Of a DNA stretch of 64,000 bases, positions 35,838 to 44,122 are shown piece by piece. Under the pieces are notes generated by a model. It did not search any database, was not told the origin of the DNA, and saw only the letters and a program-made list of their open reading frames with translations. This stretch comes from Burkholderiales bacterium (GTDB lineage: Bacteria; Pseudomonadota; Gammaproteobacteria; Burkholderiales; Burkholderiaceae_F). The position numbers and the translations under genes are program-made. The stretch is from assembly GCA_016716275.1 (NCBI GenBank), contig JADJWR010000002.1, positions 682,001 to 746,000 on the forward strand, written 5' to 3'. How positions within the stretch are numbered: position 1 is the stretch's first letter; every line of letters begins with the position of its first letter.

Positions 35838-35919
35838 AACGCGTGCGGCGCACGCGGGCGCCGTCGATACAATCGGCCGGCGTTTTGCCCGTCGCGAGCC
35901 CGACGTCATCGGCGAGAAC

Positions 35920-36786
35920 ATGCAGTCCCTGGTGCACAACAACCGCCTGCTGGTCAGTGCGCTCGGCGTTTCCCTTGCCGTGCACGCGCTGGCGCTGGCC
36001 GTGCGCTTCGTCGACCCGGAGCTGCTGCGCCTGCGCGCCACCGATCCGGCGCTCGAGGTGATCCTGGTCAATGCGCGGTCGCAGGCGCGGCCGAGCCGGC
36101 CCGAGGCCTATGCCCAGGCGAATCTCGACGGTGGCGGCGCCAACGAGGCCGGCCGGCGCAGTTCGCCACTGCCGAACCTGATGCGCAGCCACGACGGCGA
36201 GACCCTCGAAATGGCGCGGGCGCGGACCGAGCAGGCGATTGCGCAGCCGCAGAAGCTGGCGCTGCCCGGCAGCGGCGAGTTGACCGTATCGGACGCCGAG
36301 CGCCCGCTGCCGGCCGAGCAGCCTCTCGCCGGTTCGGCCGATGCCAATCTCGACGTGCTGGCGCGCATGCAGGCCGAGATCTCGCAGCGGATCTCCGATT
36401 ATCAGAAGCGGCCGCGGCGGCATCACTTCATGCCGAGCACCTCGGAGTACCGCTACGCCCGCTATGTCGAGGACTGGCGCGCCTGGGTGGAACGAATCGG
36501 CAATGAGCACTATCCTGAGGAAGCGCGCGGTCGTCTCTACGGTGCGCTGCGGATGACGGTGGTCATCGGAGCCGACGGCAGGCTGGTGCAGGCGGTGATC
36601 GAGGAGCCGTCGGGTCTGGCGGTGCTCGACCGCGCCGCGCGGAGCATCGTCAAGCTGGCTGCGCCGTTTCCGCCGTTCCCGCCGGAGATCGCGCGCGACA
36701 CCGACATACTCGAGATTACGAGAACCTGGATCTTCACCAATGACAAGTTCGCCACCCGCAGCGGCGAGCGGCCTGCCGCGCCCTGA
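35920..36786 (+). CDS. TonB-family energy transducer
   Basis: The 288-residue protein has an N-terminal membrane anchor (LLVSALGVSLAVHALALAVRF, residues 10-30), a long periplasmic linker with Gln/Glu-rich coil (about 60-155), and a C-terminal TonB domain (about 180-280, YPEEARGRLYGALRMTVVI). The classical Pro-Glu/Pro-Lys repeat is absent, so it may be an atypical TonB or a periplasmic linker. A TACAAT -10-like element lies at 35868-35873. aroE starts 4 bp later; this tonB-aroE order is common in betaproteobacteria. Confidence 0.87.
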   Translation: MQSLVHNNRLLVSALGVSLAVHALALAVRFVDPELLRLRATDPALEVILVNARSQARPSRPEAYAQANLDGGGANEAGRRSSPLPNLMRSHDGETLEMARARTEQAIAQPQKLALPGSGELTVSDAERPLPAEQPLAGSADANLDVLARMQAEISQRISDYQKRPRRHHFMPSTSEYRYARYVEDWRAWVERIGNEHYPEEARGRLYGALRMTVVIGADGRLVQAVIEEPSGLAVLDRAARSIVKLAAPFPPFPPEIARDTDILEITRTWIFTNDKFATRSGERPAAP

Positions 36787-36789
36787 GCG

Positions 36790-37638
36790 ATGAAACAGCC
36801 CGACAAGTACGCGGTGGTCGGCAACCCGATCGCGCACAGCAAGAGCCCGGAGATCCACCGGCTGTTCGCCCAGCAGACGCGCCAGTCGATCAGCTACGAG
36901 CGGCTGGAGGCGCCGCTCGACGGTTTCGAGGAGTTCGCCCTCGGCCTGCGCGAGGCCGGTTATCAAGGGCTCAATGTGACGATCCCGTTCAAGCTCGACG
37001 CGGCCAAGCTGGCCGATCGGCTGACGCCGCGAGCGCGGCTCGCCGGCGCGGTGAACACGCTGAAGTTCGACGGCGATGCGATCACCGGCGACAACACCGA
37101 CGGCATCGGCTTCGTCCGCGACGTCACGCAGCGGCTGAAGTTTCGCATCCAGGACTCGTCGATCCTGGTGCTCGGCGCCGGTGGCGGCGTACGCGGACTG
37201 ATCGGCTCGCTGCTCGAGGAGAAGCCGAAGTGGATCGCGGTGGCCAACCGCACCCACGACCGGGCGCAGGAGCTGGCCGACGAATTCGGCGTGCTGGCCC
37301 TGAGTTTCGACGAGGTGCCGGCCGAGCACTTCGACCTGGTGATCAACGGCACCGCCACCAGCCTCAGCCACACCACGCCGCCGATCGACGCCGAGACCTT
37401 CGACGACTGCATGCTCGCCTACGACCTGCTGTACGCGCCGGCGCCGACGCCGTTCATGCAACTGGCCAGCCGCGGCGGTGCGCGCAAGGTGAGCGACGGA
37501 CTGGGCATGCTGATCGAGCAGGCGGCGGAATCGTTCCATCTCTGGCGCGGCGTGAGCCCCGACACCGCACCGGTATTCAAGGAACTGCGCCGGCTGCTCA
37601 GCGCGGAAGCCTCCTCGGAGGGCGCCGCGGCGCGATGA
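36790..37638 (+). CDS. aroE: Shikimate dehydrogenase
   Basis: AroE reduces 3-dehydroshikimate to shikimate with NADPH. The 282-residue protein has the substrate-binding start YAVVGNPIAHSKSPEIH, GLNVTIPFK with catalytic Lys near residue 64, GDNTDGIGF, the nucleotide-binding VLGAGGGVRGLI near residue 125 and NRTHDRA. A 24-codon frame follows with ATGA overlap, then mtgA. Confidence 0.97.
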   Translation: MKQPDKYAVVGNPIAHSKSPEIHRLFAQQTRQSISYERLEAPLDGFEEFALGLREAGYQGLNVTIPFKLDAAKLADRLTPRARLAGAVNTLKFDGDAITGDNTDGIGFVRDVTQRLKFRIQDSSILVLGAGGGVRGLIGSLLEEKPKWIAVANRTHDRAQELADEFGVLALSFDEVPAEHFDLVINGTATSLSHTTPPIDAETFDDCMLAYDLLYAPAPTPFMQLASRGGARKVSDGLGMLIEQAAESFHLWRGVSPDTAPVFKELRRLLSAEASSEGAAAR

Positions 37639-37709
37639 GCGCCGCGCCGCCGCGCCGCAGGCGCCCGGCCGCCCCGGTGACGGCCCGCAGGTCGAGGGCA
37701 GCTCGATGA
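37635..37709 (+). CDS. Possible 24-residue Arg-rich coupling peptide between aroE and mtgA
   Basis: This tiny frame starts at an ATG that overlaps the aroE stop (ATGA) and ends at a TGA that overlaps the mtgA ATG (ATGA). It exactly bridges the two genes. Eight of 24 residues are Arg. It could carry ribosomes from aroE to mtgA or be a chance frame in GC-rich sequence. I have no homology evidence for it. Confidence 0.3.
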   Translation: MSAAPPRRRRPAAPVTARRSRAAR

Positions 37710-38407
37710 GCTTCGCGCGGGCCGGTCGGTGGCTGCGGGCCCTGGCGCTGCTCGCCGTCGCGGCGGTGCTTCTGCTGCAGCTCTGGTACCTCGGCTGGAT
37801 CGTCCTTTACCGGTGGGTGAATCCGACCGAGACCGCCTTCATGGTGCGCGAGCGTGCGCGCATCGAAGCGGCGCGCCCCGGCAGCGGGATCAGGCACACC
37901 TGGGTCGACTACCGGGCGATTTCGCCGCAGCTGAAGCGCGCGGTCGTCGCCGCCGAGGACGCCCGCTTCATCGAGCATGAGGGTGTCGACTGGGAAGCGA
38001 TCCAGAAGGCGCTCGAGGACAACCGCAAGCGGCGGCGGCCGGCACGCGGCGGCAGCACGATCTCGCAGCAGCTGGCCAAGAACCTGTTCCTTTCGCCGGA
38101 GCGCAGCTACGTGCGCAAGGGGCAGGAGCTGGTGATCACGTACATGATCGAGGCGCTGTGGGACAAGCGGCGCATCCTCGAGGTCTACCTGAACGTCGCC
38201 GAATGGGGTGACGGCGTGTTCGGCGCGGAAGCGGCGGCTCGCCATTACTACCGCAGCTCGGCGTCGCGCCTCGGGCCCGAGGAGTCGGCGCGGCTGGCGG
38301 TAATGCTGCCGCGGCCGAAGTTCTACGACCGCAGTCGCGGCTCGGAGTACCTGGCACGGCGCGCCGCGGCGATCTTGCGCTACATGGACGACGTGTCGAT
38401 CCCCTGA
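37706..38407 (+). CDS. mtgA: Monofunctional biosynthetic peptidoglycan transglycosylase
   Basis: MtgA polymerises lipid II into glycan strands at the inner membrane. The 233-residue protein has an N-terminal membrane helix (ALALLAVAAVLLLQLWYLGWI) and a GT51 domain with the catalytic Glu in AAEDARFIEHEGVDW, GGSTISQQLAKNLFL and the ILEVYLNVAEWGDGVFG segment. GAGGG precedes the ATG. The order aroE-mtgA is conserved in Neisseria and many betaproteobacteria. Confidence 0.96.
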   Translation: MSFARAGRWLRALALLAVAAVLLLQLWYLGWIVLYRWVNPTETAFMVRERARIEAARPGSGIRHTWVDYRAISPQLKRAVVAAEDARFIEHEGVDWEAIQKALEDNRKRRRPARGGSTISQQLAKNLFLSPERSYVRKGQELVITYMIEALWDKRRILEVYLNVAEWGDGVFGAEAAARHYYRSSASRLGPEESARLAVMLPRPKFYDRSRGSEYLARRAAAILRYMDDVSIP

Positions 38408-38468
38408 GCAGGGCGTGGCCGCGCGCGGCGCCAGCCGTTTCGATGACGGCGGCGCGGTACGCGGAGCA

Positions 38469-38474
38469 TAGAAT
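38469..38474 (+). promoter_or_regulatory. -10-like element directly upstream of mgtE
   Basis: TAGAAT (5 of 6) lies only 9 bp before the mgtE ATG, so transcription from it would leave a leader of a few bases at most. No -35 match is seen. If real, mgtE mRNA would be nearly leaderless. Confidence 0.3.
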
Positions 38475-38483
38475 CCGCCGGCT

Positions 38484-39977
38484 ATGAACGAGGCTCTGCT
38501 CGACCCGGCGTCGGTCGCGACGTCACGTCCCGCGCGCGATCCTGAGGAGGCGCAGCGCGCGCTGGCGCGCGTGCAGGCGGTGCTCGACAAGCAGCAGCGT
38601 GTCGAGTCGCTGGTGCACCGCGAGCACCTGCCCGACGAGGAGAAGAAGCCGCTGGTCGAGTCGCTGGTGCACCGGCAGCACCTGACCGAGCTGAAGTCGA
38701 TCGTCGACGGACTGCACCCGGCCGACATCGCCTACGTGCTCGAGGCGCTGCCGCCGGAGGAGCGCCTGCTGGTCTGGGACAGCGTCAAGGCCGAGATCGA
38801 CGGTGTCGTGCTGCTCGAAGTCTCGGAGGCGGTGCGCGAGTCGCTGATCGCGGCGATGGATCCGCCGGAGCTGGAGGCGGCGGCGCGCACGCTCGAGGCC
38901 GACGAGCTGGCCGACCTTGCGCCGGCCCTGCCGGAGGAGCTGGTCGAGCGGATCTCGCGCGACCTGACCGCCAAGGAGCGCGCGCAGCTCGATGCGGCGC
39001 TCAGCTACCCGGAGGAGTCGGTCGGCGCGCGGATGGATTTCGAGCCGCTGTCGATCCGCGACGACGTCACGCTCGAGGTAGTGCTGCGTTACCTGCGCCG
39101 CTTCGACGAACTGCCGGGCCACACCGACCAGGTGTTCGTGGTCGACCGCGAGGGGCTGCTGAAGGGATCGCTGCCGCTGGACCGGCTGCTGATCAACGAA
39201 CCGGACACCGAGGTCGCGGCGGTGATGAAGACCGACATCCTGACGCTGTCGCCGATGGACGACGCCAGCGAGGCGGCGCAGGCGTTCGAACGCTACGACC
39301 TGGTATCGGCACCCGTGGTCGACGCCAACGGCCGCCTGGTCGGCCGGCTGACCGTCGACGAGGTGGTCGACGTGATCCGCGAGGAGAGCGAGCAGGAGGT
39401 GCTCGCCAAGGCCGGCCTGCGCGAGGAGGAGGACCTGTTTGCCAGCATCTGGCGCTCGGCGCAGAACCGCTGGCTGTGGCTGGGGGTCAACCTGTGCACG
39501 GCGTTCTTCGCCAGCCGGGTGATCGACGCCTTCGAAGGGACGATCACCCGGGTGGTGGCGCTGGCGGCGCTGATGCCGATCGTCGCCGGCATCGCCGGCA
39601 ACTCCGGCAACCAGACGCTGACCCTGCTGGTGCGCTCGATTGCCCTCGGCCAGGTGGTGGGCGACAACCAGCGCCGTCTGGTGACCAAGGAGATCGCCAT
39701 CGCGCTGCTCAACGGGGCGGTGTGGGGAGGCATCGCGGCGCTGTTCGCCTACACGCTGTACCGCGACTCCCCGCACGGCGTACAACTGGGCCTCGTGATG
39801 TTCCTGGCGATGATCCTGAACATGCTGGTCGGCGCCGCCGTCGGCCTGGCAGTGCCGATGTTGCTGCGGGCGGTCGGGCGCGATCCGGCGATCGGCGCTT
39901 CGGTGCTGCTGACCTTCAGCACCGATTCCGGCGGCTTCTTCATCTTTCTCGGCCTGGCGACGCTGGTATTCAGCTAG
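38484..39977 (+). CDS. mgtE: Magnesium transporter MgtE
   Basis: MgtE is a homodimeric Mg2+ channel gated by its cytoplasmic Mg-sensing domains. The 497-residue protein has the superhelical MgtE_N domain (about 60-170, ADIAYVLEALPPEERL), a CBS pair (about 180-305, including VFVVDREGLLKGSLPLDRLL) and about five membrane segments in the last 180 residues with the pore motif AGNSGNQTLTLLVRS. It ends normally at LGLATLVFS. Its stop TAG is part of the CTAG target duplicated by the adjacent MITE, so the insertion leaves the protein intact. Confidence 0.95.
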   Translation: MNEALLDPASVATSRPARDPEEAQRALARVQAVLDKQQRVESLVHREHLPDEEKKPLVESLVHRQHLTELKSIVDGLHPADIAYVLEALPPEERLLVWDSVKAEIDGVVLLEVSEAVRESLIAAMDPPELEAAARTLEADELADLAPALPEELVERISRDLTAKERAQLDAALSYPEESVGARMDFEPLSIRDDVTLEVVLRYLRRFDELPGHTDQVFVVDREGLLKGSLPLDRLLINEPDTEVAAVMKTDILTLSPMDDASEAAQAFERYDLVSAPVVDANGRLVGRLTVDEVVDVIREESEQEVLAKAGLREEEDLFASIWRSAQNRWLWLGVNLCTAFFASRVIDAFEGTITRVVALAALMPIVAGIAGNSGNQTLTLLVRSIALGQVVGDNQRRLVTKEIAIALLNGAVWGGIAALFAYTLYRDSPHGVQLGLVMFLAMILNMLVGAAVGLAVPMLLRAVGRDPAIGASVLLTFSTDSGGFFIFLGLATLVFS

Positions 39978-39994
39978 GGCCTGTTCACGCTAAA
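39978..39994 (+). repeat. Left terminal inverted repeat of the MITE
   Basis: GGCCTGTTCACGCTAAA, identical in reverse complement to 40227-40243. Extended by the duplicated target, the symmetric block TAGGGCC...GGCCCTA spans 20 bp. Confidence 0.93.
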
Positions 39995-40226
39995 TGCGGG
40001 AGGTGCGTTGGGCCGCAATGCGGACGGATGCGCGAAGGACGGCGCCGCGCAGGGCCGCTCCCCTGCGCAAGCCGTCCGACAAAGCAGACGCCGCATTTCG
40101 GCCCAACCCTTCGGGAAGGTCAATGGCGGGCGCATTGCGTCGTTGCCGCTTCGCTTGTTGGCATCAAGCCAACGGCGCTCGCGGCGCCTCGCACTGCCTC
40201 CCGCCATTGACCTTCGCACTCCCGGC

Positions 40227-40243
40227 TTTAGCGTGAACAGGCC
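40227..40243 (-). repeat. Right terminal inverted repeat of the MITE
   Basis: TTTAGCGTGAACAGGCC, the exact reverse complement of the left end, followed immediately by the second CTAG copy (40244-40247). Confidence 0.93.
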
Positions 40244-40903
40244 CTAGCGCGTGGTTGTCTTCTTGGCCCGCTTGCCGCGCTTTTTCGAGGCCGTCTTGTT
40301 GTTCGTCGTTTCGCCGCCATTGGCGGTACCCGCCTTCTCGTCGACCCGCGCCGCGACCGGCGCCGCGCAGGTGGCGGCGACGGCTTCGTCGATCCGCGCC
40401 AGGCGCTGGCGCAGCTCGGAGGCATGGGCCGCGCGGGCGCCGTCGCGTATCGCCGCGTAGTCGGCCGCCAGCTGACCGGCGCACATGCGGCTGCGCACGA
40501 ATGGGCTCAGCCTGGCGCGCAGGTCTTCGCCGGTGGCGGCGCAGTCGAGCTCGCCGAGCCAGAGCTGGCGCGCCTGCGTGAAGTGCGCCGCCCACTGGCG
40601 GCCGTTGTCGACGTCGTGCGTCCGGCAATGGGCAATCGCCAGCCCCGCCCAGGCCAGTTCGTTGCTTGCGTCGACGCGCGGCAGGGCAGCGGCCGACCGG
40701 AAGCGGGCAATCGCCGTAGCGAGGTCGCCGGTGTGCAGCGCCGCCTCGCCCTCGCACAGAAGCTGCAGGTAGGCATCCAGCCGGCCGGCATTGGGCGGGC
40801 ACAGGCCGAGCGTCGGCGCCTTCGCCGGCTGCGCCAGACAGTGCGCCGGTGCCAGGCCGGCGAGCAGCAGCAATGAAAACAGTCGTCTGCCGAGGCCTGT
40901 CAT
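40244..40903 (-). CDS. Exported protein of unknown function with Lys-rich tail
   Basis: I do not recognise a family. The 219-residue product has a signal peptide (RRLFSLLLLAGLAPAHCLAQ, cleavage near residue 25). It continues as a helical, Cys-containing body resembling TPR-like repeats (AYLQLLCEGEAALHTGDLATAI, LAWAGLAIAHCRTHD) and ends in a basic tail rich in Lys, Thr and Asn. Six or more Cys suggest periplasmic disulfides. Its stop codon TAG lies in the right-hand CTAG of the MITE. It starts 3 bp after the KTSC gene, so ubiD, KTSC and this gene form one minus-strand unit. Confidence 0.75.
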   Translation of the reverse strand: MTGLGRRLFSLLLLAGLAPAHCLAQPAKAPTLGLCPPNAGRLDAYLQLLCEGEAALHTGDLATAIARFRSAAALPRVDASNELAWAGLAIAHCRTHDVDNGRQWAAHFTQARQLWLGELDCAATGEDLRARLSPFVRSRMCAGQLAADYAAIRDGARAAHASELRQRLARIDEAVAATCAAPVAARVDEKAGTANGGETTNNKTASKKRGKRAKKTTTR

Positions 40904-40906
40904 GCC

Positions 40907-41125
40907 CTAACGGACGCGACGGACAGTGAATTCCTCCTGGATGTTGTCCTTGTAGTAGCTGCCCGGGCTGGCCGAGGAAAGGAAGCGTCGGGCGATCTCC
41001 TCGCCGACGGCGGTGTGCTGGATCACCGAGCCATTGTCGAACTCGATCTCGAGCACCCGCGCACCGCGGTCGTAACCGGCCGACCTGATGCCGCCGCGGC
41101 GGATCGGCTTGCGTTCGATGGTCAC
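40907..41125 (-). CDS. KTSC-domain protein
   Basis: The 72-residue product is a single KTSC domain (named for similarity to the C-terminus of a lysyl-tRNA synthetase). The typical pattern IRSAGYDRGARVLEIEFDNG...IARRFLSSASPGSYYKDNI is visible in pieces. KTSC proteins are thought to bind RNA or nucleic acid, but no function is proven. I chose GTG 41125 because GGGAGG lies 9 nt upstream; the frame remains open to 41197. It lies 19 bp downstream of ubiD. Confidence 0.8.
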   Translation of the reverse strand: MTIERKPIRRGGIRSAGYDRGARVLEIEFDNGSVIQHTAVGEEIARRFLSSASPGSYYKDNIQEEFTVRRVR

Positions 41126-41144
41126 GTCGTCGTTCCTCCCGCGG

Positions 41145-42656
41145 TCAGAGTCCGAGATCCTTCCACATCGCCTCGACGCGTGCCTTGACCGCCGCATCCA
41201 TGGCGATCGGCCGGCCCCACTCGCGCGCGGTTTCGCCGGCCATCTTGTTGGTGGCGTCGAGCCCCATCTTGCTGCCCAGCCCGGATACCGGCGAGGCGAA
41301 GTCCAGGTAGTCGATCGGCGTGTTCTCGACCAGCACCGTGTCGCGCAGCGGGTCCATCCGGGTGGTGATCGCCCAGATGACGTCCTTCCAGTCGCGGGCG
41401 TTGACGTCGTCGTCGACGACGACGATGAACTTGGTGTACATGAACTGGCGCAGGAAGCTCCAGACGCCGAACATCACGCGCTTGGCGTGCCCCGGGTACT
41501 GCTTGCGCATCGACACCACGGCCATCCGGTAGCTGCAGCCCTCGGGAGGCAGGTAGAAGTCGACGATCTCGGGGAAGGTGCGGCGCAGGATCGGCACGAA
41601 CACCTCGTTCAGCGCCACGCCGAGCACCGCGGGCTCGTCGGGCGGCTTGCCGGTGTAGGTCGAGTGATAGATCGGCCCGCGGCGCATGGTGATCCGCTCG
41701 ACGGTGAACACCGGGAAGCGTTCGACCTCGTTGTAGTAGCCGGTGTGGTCGCCGAACGGACCCTCGAGCGCCGTCTCGTAACCGGCGTTGGCGGCGCTGA
41801 TCTCGCCGTTTGCGTTGGCCGGGTCGGGGCGCAGGTGGCCCTCCAGCACGATCTCGGCGCTGGCCGGCACCTGCAGGTCCGATCCGATGCAGCGAACCGT
41901 TTCCGTGCGGGCGCCGCGCAGCAGGCCGGCAAACTGGTACTCGGACAGCGTGTCCGGCACCGGCGTGACGGCGCCGAGGATGGTCGCCGGATCGGCGCCG
42001 AGGGCCACCGCGATCGGGAATGGGCGGCCGGGGCTGGCGAGGCGGTGATCGCGAAAGTCGAGGGCACCGCCGCGGTGCGCCAGCCAGCGCATGATCAGCC
42101 GATCGCGGCCGATCACCTGCTGCCGATAGATGCCCAGGTTCTGCCGCTTCTTGTTCGGCCCACGGGTGACCACCAGACCCCAGGTGATCAGCGGTCCGGC
42201 ATCGCCAGGCCAGCACGTCTGCACCGGCAGCCGGCCGAGGTCGACATCCGTGCCCTCCCAGGCGATCTGCTGGCAGGCGCCCGAGCGGACCACCTTCGGC
42301 GCCATGTCCCAGAGCGCCGCTTTCAGCATCGACACCTTGCCCAGGGCGTCCCTCAGGCCTTTCGGCGGTTCCGGCTCCTTCAACGATGCCAGTAGCTCAC
42401 CGACCTCGCGCAACGCGCCGACGCTTGCCGCACCCATGCCGCGGGCGACTCTGTCCGGAGTACCGAAGAGGTTCGCCAGAACGGGCATCGTTGCCCCGAC
42501 CGGGCTTTCGAACAGTAGCGCCGGCCCGCCTGCCCGCAGCGTCCGGTCGCAGATTTCGGTCATTTCCAGCCTGGGGGAGACGGGCGCATGGATCCGACGA
42601 AGCTGTCCAAGTTCCTCAAGCTGCGAAATGAAATCACGGAGATCGGCGTATTTCAT
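41145..42656 (-). CDS. ubiD: 4-hydroxy-3-polyprenylbenzoate decarboxylase UbiD
   Basis: UbiD decarboxylates the prenylated 4-hydroxybenzoate intermediate of ubiquinone synthesis using prenylated FMN made by UbiX. The 503-residue protein has the family start MKYADLRDFISQLEELGQL, the cofactor-binding core (NLGIYRQQVIGRDRLIMRW, GADPATILGAVTPVPDTLSEYQFAGLLRG in pieces) and the acidic active-site segment EIVLEGHL. It fits ispB (4087), which makes the polyprenyl tail. ubiX is not in the window. Confidence 0.96.
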   Translation of the reverse strand: MKYADLRDFISQLEELGQLRRIHAPVSPRLEMTEICDRTLRAGGPALLFESPVGATMPVLANLFGTPDRVARGMGAASVGALREVGELLASLKEPEPPKGLRDALGKVSMLKAALWDMAPKVVRSGACQQIAWEGTDVDLGRLPVQTCWPGDAGPLITWGLVVTRGPNKKRQNLGIYRQQVIGRDRLIMRWLAHRGGALDFRDHRLASPGRPFPIAVALGADPATILGAVTPVPDTLSEYQFAGLLRGARTETVRCIGSDLQVPASAEIVLEGHLRPDPANANGEISAANAGYETALEGPFGDHTGYYNEVERFPVFTVERITMRRGPIYHSTYTGKPPDEPAVLGVALNEVFVPILRRTFPEIVDFYLPPEGCSYRMAVVSMRKQYPGHAKRVMFGVWSFLRQFMYTKFIVVVDDDVNARDWKDVIWAITTRMDPLRDTVLVENTPIDYLDFASPVSGLGSKMGLDATNKMAGETAREWGRPIAMDAAVKARVEAMWKDLGL

Positions 42657-43165
42657 CGATTTTTTGATTTTTTATCTGCCTTTGCCTTCTACGCGCCCGC
42701 TTGATCAAGGAGACGCCTGCCGTTCGGGCGGTCCGAGACTCACGCCTGGCTGCTTGGCTCGCCGGCCGCCATAGCTAGAGGCGAAACTCCATCATGTTCC
42801 CGACCCCGCCGGCTCCATTCTGGTACTATGCTGCGACGCATCAAAGAAGTGCCGAGAAAACACGTTAGGCCGTCCGGCGAATCCGTCGCGACGCTAACTA
42901 CAATCAGCCGATCGGGTGAAGCTGACTCACCCCGTGGCGATTGGCGGCATCGTGATGGGGAACGGGAGCGGTGTTCGCGCCCGTCCATTTTGAACGGAAC
43001 ACCGAGCGGCGCAAGGCGCCGGGTGATTTTCGCCGGGCGGTGCGCAGAACGCAGTGCGCGCCTGGCAACAAGCGGAGCGGGCTTAGCCGGCTCCGTCCGA
43101 CGTTCCAACCTGTGAGTGAGGACAGCCGGCATGCACCGGCAGCCGCACAGCATAAGGAGGCACGG
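42657..43165. other. 509-bp gene-free region between ubiD and a lytic transglycosylase
   Basis: I find no convincing gene here. Next to ubiD lies an AT-rich stretch (TTTTTTGATTTTTTATC at 42659-42675) likely holding its promoter. On the plus strand TGGTACTAT (42821-42829) is an extended -10. If used, the transglycosylase would have a leader of about 330 nt. Stem-loops in it include GGGTGA/TCACCC (42914-42932) and CGGTGTTC/GAACACCG (42969-43004). It does not match a riboswitch I know. Confidence 0.45.
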
Positions 43166-44053
43166 ATGTCTCTGATCATCGAAAAAGCGTGGGCGCCGGC
43201 TGCGGCGGCGCTGGGCACGGCGGGGCGCGACGTGGCTCGGGGTGCCGGCATGCTGGCGCGGGGCGCGGTCGGGCTGGTTGGCATTTCGACCCTTGCCGCG
43301 GCGCTTGTCCTGCTTGGCAACGAGCCACTGCGCGAGCAGCTGGTCGCAAGCACGCTGACTGCTGGCGGCCTTCCCGTTGCCGGCGCCGGCGCCGACGAGG
43401 AGGTCCGGCCGGAAGCCGATTCCCGTGGGAGCCGCTGGAGCGACTGGCTGGCTTCTCAGCCTGGCACTGCCGTCGAGCCGGCGCAGGAGCACGTCACCCG
43501 ATACCTGTCGCGTCGCTACCGGGTGGCCGAGGGCGCAGTTCGGCAGATCGTCGGCCAGGCCTACGCGACCGGTCGCTCGCTGGGCGTCGACCCGATGCTG
43601 ATTCTGGCGGTGACGGCGATCGAGTCGAGCCTGAATCCGTTTGCCCAGAGCTCCGTTGGCGCCCAGGGGCTGATGCAGATCATGACCCGAGTCCATGGCG
43701 ACAAGCTGGCCGCGCATGGGGGCGAACACGCGGCTCTCGATCCGATTGCCAACCTCAAGGTCGGCTCGGAGATTCTGCGGGACCTGATTCGCCGGGGTGG
43801 CTCGGTCGAACGGGGATTGCAGCTGTACGTCGGTGCGGGAAACCTGCCTGACGACGGCGGTTATGCGACGCGCGTGCTCGGCGAGATGCAGCGCATCAAG
43901 CTTGCCTCGACCGGCAGCGTCCGGCAGGCGTTGTCGGCGGGCGTGCAGGCCGACACCTCGGCGGCGCAGGCTTCGGCCACGGCAGCTGGCGGTGGCCTGT
44001 TGCCCGCGGCTGCGGCATCGGCACAGGCAGCGCCGGGGCATCAGGCGATCTGA
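43166..44053 (+). CDS. Membrane-anchored lytic transglycosylase (SLT domain)
   Basis: The 295-residue protein starts at ATG 43166 with a perfect AAGGAGG 5 nt upstream. An N-terminal hydrophobic segment (GAVGLVGISTLAAALVLLG, about 32-50) should anchor it in the inner membrane. The SLT domain (about 130-250) shows the catalytic Glu in LAVTAIESSLNPFAQS, SVGAQGLMQIMT, and LKVGSEILRDLI. The tail is Ala/Ser-rich. It is the second SLT enzyme of the window, longer than the one at 10605. It converges on the aminotransferase gene. Confidence 0.88.
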   Translation: MSLIIEKAWAPAAAALGTAGRDVARGAGMLARGAVGLVGISTLAAALVLLGNEPLREQLVASTLTAGGLPVAGAGADEEVRPEADSRGSRWSDWLASQPGTAVEPAQEHVTRYLSRRYRVAEGAVRQIVGQAYATGRSLGVDPMLILAVTAIESSLNPFAQSSVGAQGLMQIMTRVHGDKLAAHGGEHAALDPIANLKVGSEILRDLIRRGGSVERGLQLYVGAGNLPDDGGYATRVLGEMQRIKLASTGSVRQALSAGVQADTSAAQASATAAGGGLLPAAAASAQAAPGHQAI

Positions 44054-44122
44054 CGCAGCTTGCCGGTGCGCCGGTTTGGCGGCGGTTGCCGCGATTTGCG
44101 TCGCCAACAGCCGCCGCCGCAG

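Larger units (their letters stand above)
39978..40243. mobile_element. Non-autonomous MITE with CTAG target duplication (IS5-like)
   Basis: This 266-bp element has perfect 17-bp terminal inverted repeats, GGCCTGTTCACGCTAAA and its reverse complement, flanked on both sides by CTAG (39974-39977 and 40244-40247). CTAG duplication is characteristic of the IS5 group. Inside are two large hairpins. The left one pairs 40008-40023 with 40091-40106 (15 of 16), 40037-40043 with 40071-40077, and 40047-40054 with 40061-40068. The right one pairs 40115-40130 with 40200-40215 (16 of 16) and 40157-40162 with 40168-40173. No transposase fits inside. Short open frames through it look like chance products of symmetry. 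Confidence 0.88.

Noticed and set aside
39974..40247. Short open frames of about 80 codons on both strands through the MITE
   Set aside because: They arise from the element's symmetry, share the same terminal bases in both directions and show no transposase motif.
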